Shown here in pieces: positions 10,001 through 30,742 of a stretch of 64,000 nt of DNA. Origin of the DNA: Chondrosia reniformis. Taxonomy: Eukaryota > Porifera > Demospongiae > Chondrillida > Chondrillidae. The notes beneath the pieces are model-generated. The model saw only the letters and a program-made list of their open reading frames with translations, did not search any database and was not told the DNA's origin. The DNA lies in contig OX359189.1 in NCBI GenBank assembly GCA_947172415.1, forward strand, positions 2,688,501 to 2,752,500, in the 5' to 3' direction. Numbering within the stretch: position 1 is the stretch's first letter; the number at the start of each line of letters is the position of its first letter. The position numbers were made by a program, and so were the translations under genes.

Positions 10001-13000
10001 CGTGTTAGTGGAGGGACCAGTGGAGGGACCAGTAGGACGTGTTAGTGGAGGGACCAGTGGAGGGACCAGTAGGACGTGTTAGTGGAGGGACCAGTAGGAC
10101 GTGTTAGTGGAGGGACCAGTAGGACGTGTTAGTGGAGGGACCAGTAGGATGTGTTAGTGGAGGGAGCAGTAGGATGTGTTAGTGGAGGGAGTAGTAGGAT
10201 GTGTTAGTGGAGGGACCAGTAGGACGTGTTAGTGGAGGGACCAGTGGAGGGACCAGTAGGACGTGTTAGTGGAGGGACCAGTAGGACGTGTTAGTGGAGG
10301 GACCAGTAGGACGTGTTAGTGGAGGGACCAGTAGGACTTGTTAGTGCAGGGACCAGTAGGACTTGTTAGTGCAGGGACCAGTAGGACGTGTTAGTGGAGG
10401 GACCAGTAGGACGTGTTAGTGGAGGGACCAGTAGGACTTGTTAGTGCAGGGACCAGTAGGACGTGTTAGTGGAGGGACCAGTAGGACGTGTTAGTGGAGG
10501 GACCAGTGGGACGTGTTAGTGGAGGGACCAGTAGGACGTGTTAGTGGAGGGACCAGTGGGACGTGTTAGTGGAGGAACCAGTAGGACTTGTTAGTGGAGG
10601 GAGCAGTAGGATGTATTAGTGGAGGGAATTTCCAATTGCATCAAATTGCAGTCCAAAAAGGACTGGAATGAAAAAGAGGCGTCAGCCTATATTTAGACAA
10701 ATACAGTGTGTGCATTTGAATGTAGTGAAGAGTTCAAGTGTGGTAGAATAATCAAGTAATTTGACCTAAAGAAAACTAGTGGAGCTCAAATTACTTGGCC
10801 GCTTTTGTTGGATTTATATTTAGTCGTAATCTTAAAGATTCTAAATGCTTAAGTGTTCACAAAATTGTAAAGAATGATAAAAAGCTTTGTTAATTTAACG
10901 ACACCAATTGCAAATAGATGTAGTGCTGTATAAATTAAATCTTGTAACATATTTTGCTGAATAATGTCTTCATTTTTTGTGTGCTTCCTTTTTATTATAT
11001 TACATATTATATTAGCTATTATCTTTCACAGATAATGTTTTAAAGTGACTTAATTGGGTGGATCAAAGTAATTTTAAGATTGTGTATGAACTCTTATTAT
11101 ATCTGGTACGAGTACTATATCTGGTTCAAGCACTATATCTGGTACTAGTACTATATCTGGTACAAGTACTATATCTGGTACAAATACTATATCTGGTACA
11201 AGTACTATATCTGGTACAAGTAATATATCTGGTACAAGTACTATATCTGGTACAAATACTATATCTGGTACAAATACTATATCTGGTACAAGTACTATAT
11301 CTGGTTCAAGCACTATATCTGGTACAAATACTATATCTGGTACAAATACTATATCTGGTACAAGTACTATATCAGGTACAAGTAATATATCTGGTACGAG
11401 TACTATATCTGGAACGAGTACTATATCTGGTTCAAGCACTATATCTGGTACTAGTACTATATCTGGTACAAGTACTATATCTGGTACAAATGCTATATCT
11501 GGTACAAGTACTATATCTGGTACAAGTACTATATCTGGTACAAATGCTATATCTGGTACAAGTACTATATCTGGTACAAGTAATATATCTGGTACAAATA
11601 CTATATCTGGTACAAATACTATATCTGGTACAAATACTATATCTGGAACAAGTACTATATCTGGGTTATTGCCTAAGGTGAGGCGATGGCTGAATATCGT
11701 ACAAGTAAAAAATAAAAATGGTATATAACTGGCTTCTATCCCAGTATGACATCATCGGGGTAATTACTTTTTGCTGGGTAATAGGTAGCTATGATTTCAC
11801 TCGGGTGATAACTACCATAAGATACACTAAATTTCTTTGATATCTTTGATCCAAAGTACGTACAAGGTACACTAATTATATTCTTGTGCGTACATGTGTC
11901 TAGGTACCTCTGCTGCCCCAGAAGCCACACCCTGCCCCTCCTCCTGCCATGCAACCTCAGTCTCGTATGTTGGAGGTAAACCAAGCAGTTGCCATGGAGA
12001 TGACAGAGGGACTGGTCCAGCGAGCCAAAGAAGAATCAAAAATGGCGAAAGATAAGAAGAAGAAATTGCTGCGTTATGGTGGAGGTAGGGTATGGATGGA
12101 CCACTCTCTGGATGAATGGGATCCCAGTAAGTTAAACATAAGTACACCCCATTGCCATGGCAACAAGCTGATATATAAGGGGGAGCATTATCAACCGTAT
12201 ACGGATGTGTATTGCTGATTAATAATATACAATGTGTATAAACTTTATACTAGAAGCTGTTTTGAATATTCTCTTTGTTACTGGTCCTATCTTTAGTCAC
12301 TGAAATAAAATCTCAGATGTTTCTTCTCTTTATTAGCCATATTGATCCTGGGCTGTCGGAATGCTGTGGCAATGGCGTGTACAACGGTTATAGTTGTTTG
12401 CCTTTAGTCTCTGAATCACATGTTTATCAATTATACAGTGTAGAAAACAGCATCCTATAGTTGCAACTTTTAAATGGCGGCCATGTAGCATTGAACATTT
12501 TGATTGTACAGTTTCTGTAAAAGATTATACGTAGTTAAGCCAAACATTTTACCCTTTTTTCAAATTAAGGCCTTTATAATTTTGATCACTTTTGGCCCGT
12601 CTAAATAGTGATGATAGAAGTTTTGTTTAAATGTACATCTTTCAATGTTGAAAAGAAACATACTAAATTTTATCGATGCTTTGAGATTGGCTGTAGTTCA
12701 AAGTTCCCCTATTTTTTGATATGTGTATTATTGTACTGTACATATACATGTATTAATTGTTTTTTTTTCTTTTTTTCTTTGTTATAGATGACTATCGTAT
12801 CTTCTGTGGTGATCTTGGAAATGATGTTAATGATGAAATATTGGCTAGATCCTTCAGACATTATCCTTCCTTCCAGAAGGCTAAAGTTATTAGAGACAAA
12901 CACAGTAAGAAGTCCAAAGGTTTCGGATTTGTCAGTTTCAAGGACCCACATGACTTTATGAATGCACTAAAGGAAATGAATGGTCAGTTTGCTGTATAAC

Positions 13001-14393
13001 TCATACGTACGTACAGTGGTCCCTTGCATATCCGTACTTCAGTTATTCGGAGGCTCGTGTGGCTGCAACGTAGCAAACTACCATATTATTACTTAACTAT
13101 ATGTTAGAAAATGGCAGTATCTGTATTATAAGGAAAATGTAGTTTTATCGCTAGAAAACAAACAGGACATACCAAAGTGACTATTATATATACATGTAGT
13201 ATACGTACGTACATACAGTGTCACCTCAATAACCTGCCCCCTCTTTAATCCCGCCAACTTCACCAAATCCATGCACCTATAATTCTGCTAAACGAATTCA
13301 TTTGTACAGAAAAAGTATATACATATTCCACCACCTCACAATTCCTCCTCCACCAGGCATTTTCGCTGACGAAATGCCTATTTAATATGTAATTTACACC
13401 AAATAATCCGCCAATATACCTAATAAACAACCAATGTAGTTATCTTAGCCGCCGCTTCCAACGTTAAAGTAGAGAATATCGAATATTTTGTCTGAAGACA
13501 GCCATTTGTCAATTAATCACCCACGCATTCCGGTTTCATCGTGACGTCACATCGGAAACGGAAGCCGCAATGCGTATACAATAATCAAAGGTATTTAAAT
13601 GCCAACCTCACTAATCCACCAACCCCACTAATCAGCCATATTTTTCCTTGCACCAACTGTGGCGGATTATTGAGGTGACACTGTACATGAGTACATTTAT
13701 GTACGTATGTTTGTGTTCTAAACGTGACTTGGTATCACTAATCCACCTGTTTTAGTTATCTGGCCATAGCATGGTCCCACTGCGGCCAGATATTGGAGGG
13801 TCCACTGTACCTTATACCTGATAAAGCCTGTGATAAGCAAAATATTATGTAAATATCTGTGTAAGTGTTTGAATTGTTTTTAAACGTGAGTGTGAATCAT
13901 TCTATATTCAACCTTAGTTACAGTAGTTAGTAGTATTAACCACAGAACAAGTACAGATGTACATACGTACACACGTGTGTAGGGAAGTATATTGGTACTT
14001 GACCTGCAAAGCCAACTAACTCATTAACACTCTATTCAGTTTACGAATTACCCATTCATTAGCTAAACCATTTTTATCTTCATTAATTATTCGGTGCATT
14101 TTTAACATCACCACCACCCTTTCCTGGCTTGTATTCCTATTCCTCATATACATTGCTGATGAAGACCTCCGGGTTGAAACATCCAAAATTAGTAAATTCA
14201 TGTTGCTGACACTCAATATGACTTTATTCTCATAATGATTGCAACAAGCACTCCTTATTCCTTCATACATACGTGTGTAGGGAAATATATTGGTACTCGG
14301 CCTGTAAAGCTACGGAAGAGTACTTGGAAAGAAAGGAACTTGGACTATGTACGAAAAAAAGAGAAAGAAAAGCAGAAATTGGGATTGAGATAA
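7033..14393 (+). CDS. RBM42: RNA-binding protein 42 (RBM42), five exons
   Basis: Exons: 7033-7076, 7157-7250, 11904-12126, 12788-12982, 14281-14393. Phases agree at every junction and the product is 222 aa, with no coding sequence required inside the 4.65-kb intron 2. The N-terminus [12 protein letters not shown] matches the RBM42 N-terminal helix. A Pro-rich segment (PHPAPPPAM) and a Lys-rich helix (KMAKDKKKK) lead to one RRM: RNP2 IFCGDL (125-130) and RNP1 KGFGFVSF (164-171). The end [20 protein letters not shown] then LR-stop is the family's hallmark tail. RBM42 associates with spliceosomes and hnRNP K in mammals. The protein is much shorter than the roughly 480-residue human one, lacking most of the Pro-rich middle. 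The exon 4 donor is GTCAGT. Confidence 0.95.
7491..10627. repeat. Large 25-bp minisatellite in RBM42 intron 2, about 120 copies
   Basis: The unit is GTGTTAGTGGAGGGACCAGT followed by AGGAC. Units vary mainly at two places: CCAGT/GCAGT/CTAGT, and ATG/ACG/ACT before TGTT. Some carry an extra 12 bp (GGAGGGACCAGT). From about 9340 to the end, a block of about 636 bp (24 units plus three 12-bp inserts) occurs twice in a row with the same order of variants. The G-rich strand is the RBM42 sense strand. Confidence 0.97.
10628..11090. other. Unique intron sequence between two minisatellites
   Basis: Part of RBM42 intron 2. AT-rich and non-repetitive; no exon-like frame with splice sites was found. Confidence 0.4.
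11096..11662. repeat. 18-bp minisatellite in RBM42 intron 2, about 31 copies
   Basis: The unit is CTATATCTGGTACAAGTA with variants GTACTAGTA, GTTCAAGCA and GTACAAATA. Because 18 is divisible by three and the unit lacks stops in some frames, it opens long repetitive frames on both strands. I consider these non-coding: the array is intronic and the frame has no flanking exon support. Confidence 0.95.
13014..13807. mobile_element. Foldback DNA element with imperfect TIRs, carrying a nested element
   Basis: The left end CAGTGGTCCCTTGCATATCC and the reverse complement of the right end (CAGTGGACCCTCCAATATCT) are imperfect inverted repeats, flanked by TA on both sides. This suits a pogo/Tigger-like MITE. 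It lies in RBM42 intron 4. No transposase frame is visible. Confidence 0.7.
13216..13683. mobile_element. Nested MITE with CAGTGTCACCTCAATAA TIRs
   Basis: Starts CAGTGTCACCTCAATAA and ends with its inverted copy TTATTGAGGTGACACTG, with TA on each side. It is inserted inside the 13014-13807 element. A 61-bp version of the same family lies at 55638-55698. Confidence 0.8.
13971..14014 (+). pseudogene. Duplicated, broken copy of the start of RBM42 exon 5
   Basis: The acceptor TGTGTAG and about the first 32 bases of exon 5 (true copy at 14281) occur here 298 bp upstream. This copy has a TGA where the real exon has CGG and loses similarity soon after, so it cannot replace exon 5. Confidence 0.8.
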
Positions 14394-15516
14394 CACATTA
14401 TGTGTTAGTACCAGCAGAAAATAGAAAAGCAACTTTAGACAAACACTCAATGTTAAGAATTTTATATACGTAACTAATTCTGCAAGGAAAATGCATACAA
14501 ATTTTGTGAGTTAATTTAATTGCATTTCACCTGTATATAAAAAATAAAATTATAGTACATCATCGACTGTACATGTGATAAGAGCATCACATGACAATAG
14601 TTTAAAGTCCTTCACTGCCAAAGGCCTTTAAACATGTTACATCAGGCCCAGTTAAAAATAAAATGGCTTAAGAGTTGAAATGTTAATATATCTCAAAGTT
14701 ACAGACCTGGAGTATGTCATAATTTAACGCATTATCCTTTCATGTGTTGATTTTTATTTAATATATGAATCCATTCTTGCATATCCAGTGATGATCATAA
14801 CCAGCTGTCCTGGTTCAATTCTTCTTTTGTATTTTTTCCTCATCATATTGATTGTTGTTTGAACAATGTGTCCTATCCATACTGCTACTTCACTTGTTTT
14901 ATAATTTACAAATGTACTAACCTGTATCATTATGAATTTGGATTTCCTTGGCTAAATATTCCATAAAATGTCTTGCTTATAGGGGTTTTATCTAACACTT
15001 GTACCCATAATTGATTAAAGTACATGTTAAAATTCTTCTTTGGATGTACTGTGCTTGCTTACGTCCCCTGAGCAGTGTAAGGCCCTAAAGGCCTAGGACT
15101 GAATGCAAGTCCACTTAAACACATTTAGTACGTTTTGTCATTCATAATGTGAATCAATTTAATCTATTCATTGCATACTACATAGCTATGTAGAACGGTT
15201 GACCTTACTTTTGAAGTACCATATAATCATATTCATGATCATGAACTATATTTGTTTATCCTCTCAGTCTCACTAGTGGGAGTGACAAGCATGACCCAGC
15301 TCAGCTACAACAGAATTTTATTAGGTTCCTGTTTATGTCTTAATGCCACCTACCTACTTGTTATTTTCTAGAAAAGTACATATGTAGGAATTATATATTT
15401 CTCAGAATCTTAGAAACTTCCCACTTTCCAAATTCTATTCTGTAAGTCATCTGGGATTCAGCCCAGCCAGAGATTGTACATGGTGCATGCAGCCATATTC
15501 AATGAAAAATCTAATA

Positions 15517-15670
15517 TACCATTTTCCTACATGCTATATGCCTATTCTGTAAAAGAGCCTATAGGGGAATTAAACCTGAAGAGAGCTTTGGATGAAGATA
15601 CAGGAGTCTTTTCTTCCTTCTTTTATCTTCTTCTCCACTGGGTCAGACAGACAATGTACTTCACCTAGCT
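15517..15670 (+). repeat. Dispersed repeat, copy of the GAGAGCTTTGGATGA family
   Basis: The pattern is CATTTTCCTACATGCTAT, CTATAGGGGAATTAAACCT, GAGAGCTTTGGATGAAGATA, then a pyrimidine-rich part. Related copies lie near 31690, 40525, 46125 and 46300 (inverted), 51262, 52310 and 56940 (inverted). No TIRs or intact protein were seen. Confidence 0.8.
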
Positions 15671-16276
15671 ATAAAGACAACTGTTGGATATTCCTGTGTT
15701 CAGGTACAATGATGTGAGGGAAGCTATTACTGGTAGTATTTAATCATATTCATGAACCCAGCCCCCATTTCCAGTAAAGCTAAATGTTTAATCTCTCATG
15801 CAGTTTCACTAGTCATGTATGAAGTCCATTTAGTTTAATAAACTACCCTTTTGCCATTCAAAAATGTAAAGATACTTATAGTTGGCTGTTTTCTCTTTTC
15901 TGGGACTTGTCAGTGTGGCTGCAAATGAATGTGATCAGATTGTACATATACGTACATACGTATATTCAAATACATTCACGAAACCTATCTCAAAGATAAA
16001 TTTGGCGCAGTTAGAAGAAATCCCCCTATTAGTATCTAATGTACAGTATGTAGGTACATATGTATGTATGTTTATTATGCATATATGCATACTTTTGGTT
16101 TAATGTGCAACAACTGAAGCATAAACACTAACACTACACACACTTGAGTGTATTACCAGCATCTATTACTTTAGCTTACATGACAAAGACATCCATGATT
16201 GCTGATGCATAATGGAATTTCTCGATAGAGTTGTCTTGCCCAGTAGAAAAAAGGAAGAAAAGTTGGTATGAAACCG

Positions 16277-16455
16277 TATCCTTATTCAAAGCTCTATGAA
16301 ACTGTATGCTTATCCAAAGCTCTATGAAACTGTATGCTTATCCAAAGCTCTATGAAACTGTATGCTTATCCAAAGCTCTATGAAACTGTATACTTATCTA
16401 AAGCTCTATGAAACTGTATGCTTATCCAAAGCTCTATGAAGCTGTATCCTTATGT
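16277..16455. repeat. 28-bp tandem repeat, about six copies
   Basis: The unit reads TATGAAACTGTATGCTTATC then CAAAGCTC. Degenerate copies continue to about 16555. Confidence 0.85.
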
Positions 16456-17762
16456 ATATATAATTATCCTAAGTTCTGTGAATGAAGCTGTATCTTTATT
16501 TAATTATCAAACTCTATGAAACTGTATGCTTATACAAAGCTTATACAAAGCTTACAGGTCTTCCTTGGATCTAGGAAAGCAATCTATATTGTCCTACTTG
16601 TGTTTCCTTAGTATTATATCAACCGTAACTATAGGATAATCTCTTGCATATATTTATATTTGTATACCTTTTTCTGGCTAAGGGACATAGAATCTCTTGT
16701 TCAATGAGTTTGATACTCTTCTCATGTGTGGGAGTACTAGTGGTACAAATCCCCCTGAATTGGTAACATAGCCTCCTGTCTGTCTGTAACAATCTGAAGT
16801 ATATAATTCCCATTCTTTATGCATACACATGTTATGAACTTTAACCCTCAGCGGGGTATTAGCAAAACACATGTGCATCGCATAGCAGATATTCAATGTA
16901 TGTAATAAGTATATGGCAAGTCCCTTAAAATGTCATTATGATAATAGCGTATATGTACTCGAAATAGCGTGTCGCAATCAAAGAGAGAGAAGATGTATAA
17001 TTAAAAGATGGCACCTTATAGAGATACACTATAAATTGCATGCATCGTTTCGAACGCGTTCAAGCCTATAACCTATTCCCTATATATATAGGTAGCTGAT
17101 GCAGATCATGATACAAAATAGGTATATTATATACGGCAACATTTCACTAGCTAGCTAAAGGTTGTGTAGTGTTTGTATCTATTATAGCGTGAAAATAGTT
17201 ATAATATGAAGAAAGCCCACGAGGAAAACTAAACGCATAGCTATATAATAGGCAGCTGTTTTACCTATACATAGAGCTAGCCGTTATTTTGTTGCTACTA
17301 TATCGTTAAAAGCTAAAAGTTGATATATAATTATGACGATTTTAGGCCAAGGAGAGAATTATAATGAGATAGGAAAAGGGATGACACTATAGCTAGTGGT
17401 TAAATCCCAAAATAGATCAATGCAGAGATAAAGAGATCGCCTTCTGTGATATAGACATCCTATGTGGTTTTCTCTCATAGCAGTTGATTATACCTGTTAT
17501 TCCTAATTGCTTTAATCACTAAGTGCTAGCTATATATACACAGTAATAATAATTATAATCCCCACAATAAATTATGTATGCAGGACTGTTTATTCTGAAA
17601 CCACGTTACTGTATATACATGTACAGTGTATAAATGAATTTGATCCTATATAACACTTATCTATATAATTTTTTGGTATTTATAAGACAGCTCTACAACT
17701 TTTATTTATTTATTGGTAGCCCTTATTCGGACGTTACTTGTATTCTTTCCTCGATCTTCAAA

Positions 17763-19508
17763 ATGACTGATAACGGTCTACCGCCTGACAACAGCGAGGT
17801 GAGATTGCAAAAAAACATTCGAAGAATGAAAGAAGACATCGCTGTAGAGCAGAAGAAACGACAGCGTCTTCGCGAACTGGATTGCTTTGTTCTTGACAAT
17901 TCAATCAGAGAAAGTACTGTAGGACAACTTCGGGGCCATACTTTAGAAAACAAACTAAAAATCTACGAAGAAGTTAAGAAATGCGGCTTTAAAAATATCG
18001 TCGTAGCGTCTTTTGCCCACATGACGCGTGTGGATGATGACTTCGTTAAGTTTCTGGTTGAGCGAGGAGAGGATCCTAAAATCTTGTTCAGCTTTTCTGA
18101 AGTGACTGAAGGAGTAGTGAAGGGAACTCGAACTCCAAACACAGAGAAACTTCCAGTGGGTTTGGCAAAGATGAAAAAATTCGGCTTGCAAAACCCAATC
18201 CTCGAAATTGACCTTGCAGATAGGACAGTTGACTACAAAAAATTCACTACCGACAATGCTTGCCAGCTTTTGCTTAAATGGATCGAATGGAGCTTGGAGA
18301 ATCTTTCAAAGGAGGCCAAGATTCTAGTGAACATACGCGATTTTCCAGGAGCGATGGTTACAGCCCCAGAAAGAGTGTTAAAAGTTGTAGATTTCCTTGC
18401 GCGCCTCCCTCCAGAGAAGCGACTCATCGGCATTATGTACGAGGAACCAACAGGAAAATACCTTCCCGAAGAAGTTGGAGCCTGGACCTCTGCTGTGCGC
18501 AGGACTATGGACCAAAGTGGCTGGCAGTCTGGACATTTGCTAGCCCATGTTCACAAAAGATGGGGTCTTGGTGAAATGGTGCAACTGGAATGCCTTGTTA
18601 ATGGAGCAAATGGTATTTGGGCCAGTGTGTGTGAAGAAGGAGCTGCCATGGGTCACAGTTCTTCCACCATCACACTCATGAACCTTGTTCGCATGGGGAA
18701 CAAGAAAGTATTGCAAAGCTACAACTGTTACTATCTCAGAACAGCTGCAATCAATGTTACTAACATTACCACTGGTAGGGAGCCACATCCAAAGCAAGTT
18801 ATTTATGGAGAACGAGCTCTAGATCTAAGTTTTGATTTTAGTGGCATTGCAGGAGGACAACTGGGTAAAGGTGATTTTGATATGGCTAAATTCTTTGGTG
18901 AAGATCCACCCATTCGCATCAGCACCCTTGCTTCAAACAGCATGATTGTAAAAAGATTGATCCAGTTGTTTGGGGAGGACCCGCAATTCACAGAAGAAAC
19001 TGCTAAGAAGATGAAGGAAGTGATGATACAAGACCTTAAGAAAAATAGAAAGGAAGAATACATGAGTGAAATTGGTCTTGCCATCTTGCTTGATCGAGCA
19101 GGTGGAAAATTGACACCAAAGATGCAGAAGATTATCGAACAGGCTGAGGTGGAAGGAGCCCATGAAGTTAAGCTTATTGAAGAGGTTCGTAAAATCTGGG
19201 ATGAATGGGATCTTCAAGATGAGATACAAGGAGATGATGCACTAGAATTCCATTCATTTTACAACGGCTTCATGGCACCATACTTTGGTTGTTTTAAGTG
19301 TGATGATACCAGGCAGGGTTTGCAAGCACTTGATATGGATGCTGACGGATTTGTACAGTGGGGCGAATTCCTAGTTTACCTGAAGTGGGCCTTACATGCA
19401 TATCCGGACATCAAAGATGCCGATGAATTGCTGTCTGTGGCTTTCCGCAAAGGTCTCATCCCTGCTATGCGAGATGAAATACTGAAAAATGTAAAAGTTC
19501 ATGATTAG
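17763..19508 (+). CDS. DRE-TIM (HMGL-like) TIM-barrel protein with C-terminal EF-hand
   Basis: Intronless. I prefer the ATG at 17763 (MTDNGLPPD, 581 aa); the frame runs upstream to an ATG at 17634, but those 43 residues look like translated leader. Residues 41-52 (CFVLDNSIREST) match the strand-1 DRE region of the HMG-CoA lyase / isopropylmalate synthase superfamily. Residues 262-269 (HVHKRWGL) match its HxH metal site (usually HxHND.G), followed by the family-like glycine run NGANGIWASVCEEGAAMG. Residues 524-535 (DMDADGFVQWGE) form a canonical EF-hand loop with Asp at 1, 3 and 5 and Glu at 12; 478-508 may be a degenerate partner EF-hand. This suggests a calcium-responsive aldolase-like or lyase-like enzyme, substrate unknown. 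KR replaces the usual ND after HxH, so catalysis may differ or be lost. Confidence 0.85.
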   Translation: MTDNGLPPDNSEVRLQKNIRRMKEDIAVEQKKRQRLRELDCFVLDNSIRESTVGQLRGHTLENKLKIYEEVKKCGFKNIVVASFAHMTRVDDDFVKFLVERGEDPKILFSFSEVTEGVVKGTRTPNTEKLPVGLAKMKKFGLQNPILEIDLADRTVDYKKFTTDNACQLLLKWIEWSLENLSKEAKILVNIRDFPGAMVTAPERVLKVVDFLARLPPEKRLIGIMYEEPTGKYLPEEVGAWTSAVRRTMDQSGWQSGHLLAHVHKRWGLGEMVQLECLVNGANGIWASVCEEGAAMGHSSSTITLMNLVRMGNKKVLQSYNCYYLRTAAINVTNITTGREPHPKQVIYGERALDLSFDFSGIAGGQLGKGDFDMAKFFGEDPPIRISTLASNSMIVKRLIQLFGEDPQFTEETAKKMKEVMIQDLKKNRKEEYMSEIGLAILLDRAGGKLTPKMQKIIEQAEVEGAHEVKLIEEVRKIWDEWDLQDEIQGDDALEFHSFYNGFMAPYFGCFKCDDTRQGLQALDMDADGFVQWGEFLVYLKWALHAYPDIKDADELLSVAFRKGLIPAMRDEILKNVKVHD

Positions 19509-20233
19509 TAACTAGACGTATGTTTTCGCTCATGAACAAAAGTAGTTTTTGAACTTGAACAAATTAGCTAAGCTACAAAACATAACTACTACAGCCAATA
19601 TGTACACAGTAACTGTATATATTCTGATTAATGTGTGTATTTAGTTAATTATTATAGCAACAATTAGCGATTAATATTTCAACACAGAGCTAAATTGCAA
19701 ATCTATTAGCAAAAATCTGGCTATTGTGCATGTAACTTCAGATAATTACGCATATATGTTTATTAGAAAAAATGCACCGAATGCATAAATTATGTATATG
19801 AGACATTATTATCTAAGTAGCTAGGGATGGTCGAAAAAACTTGGCCACCCTGTATATTCAAGAGCTTCCTTAGAGGATGCCTGGAATCGCTCTCCTAAAC
19901 CTAATAGAATGTTGGTTGGCAGATCCAAATCTAAGAACTGGGTTATTCAAACAGTTTGTTTCAACTTTATATGAATAAAGCTAAATGGAACTAACTGTGT
20001 TAGCATAAGAACACCTGGAAAAGCTTTATTAGTCCAAAGTACATTACAGTGTATGAACCGGTTACCTTTTACTATTTTCCTTATGTATGTATTCTTCAAT
20101 TTCACTTCAATTCACTGTTAATCTTTCAGGGTGCAGTTGATGCATATCGTCATATCATCTCATTTGTTACAACAAAAGAATTACAGTCCACATTACCACT
20201 TACGTAGTTAACTTCAAATAGTTGGTGACCTAG
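19509..20233. other. Spacer between the convergent 17763 gene and PSMC4
   Basis: AT-rich, with no convincing frame. TTTATT at about 20024 may be the PSMC4 poly(A) signal on the minus strand. Confidence 0.4.
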
Positions 20234-30588
<10,355 letters not shown>

Positions 30589-30742
30589 TTTAGAACGTTT
30601 CCAAATTTTGCTGAAACGCGTGACGCAATAGTACCTCAAATGTGATCTGAAATATAAAATTTGAAGTCAGTTTGGGTCTTAAATTTGTGGGCGTGTCTAC
30701 AGAGCTGAAGGCAGGAGCGCCGCCAATATAGGAACAGCAAAC
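30589..30742. promoter_or_regulatory. Shared head-to-head promoter region of PSMC4 and TLCD5
   Basis: Only 154 bp separate the two start codons. The interval is less AT-rich than its surroundings, contains GTGACGCAAT (CRE-like half site), and lacks a TATA box at a usual distance for either gene. Bidirectional activity is inferred from layout. Confidence 0.5.

Larger units (their letters stand above)
14394..17762. other. Long intergenic region with dispersed repeats
   Basis: No gene was recognised over about 3.4 kb. It holds an AATAAA near 14545 (likely RBM42 poly(A) signal), a decayed tRNA-derived SINE near 14790-14880, a dispersed-repeat copy at about 15517-15670, a 28-bp tandem repeat at about 16277-16455, and AT-rich sequence upstream of the gene at 17763. 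Confidence 0.5.

Noticed and set aside
7491..10627. CRISPR-like array
   Set aside because: Units are contiguous without unique spacers and the DNA is eukaryotic; it is a minisatellite.
11058..11681. A 207-residue frame with LYLVQV repeats
   Set aside because: It is generated by the 18-bp intronic minisatellite, is equally open on the other strand, and lies between well-supported RBM42 exons.
17634..17762. N-terminal extension of the DRE-TIM/EF-hand protein
   Set aside because: An in-frame ATG exists at 17634, but the extension is AT-rich leader-like sequence with no domain; the ATG at 17763 fits better. A signal anchor cannot be fully excluded.
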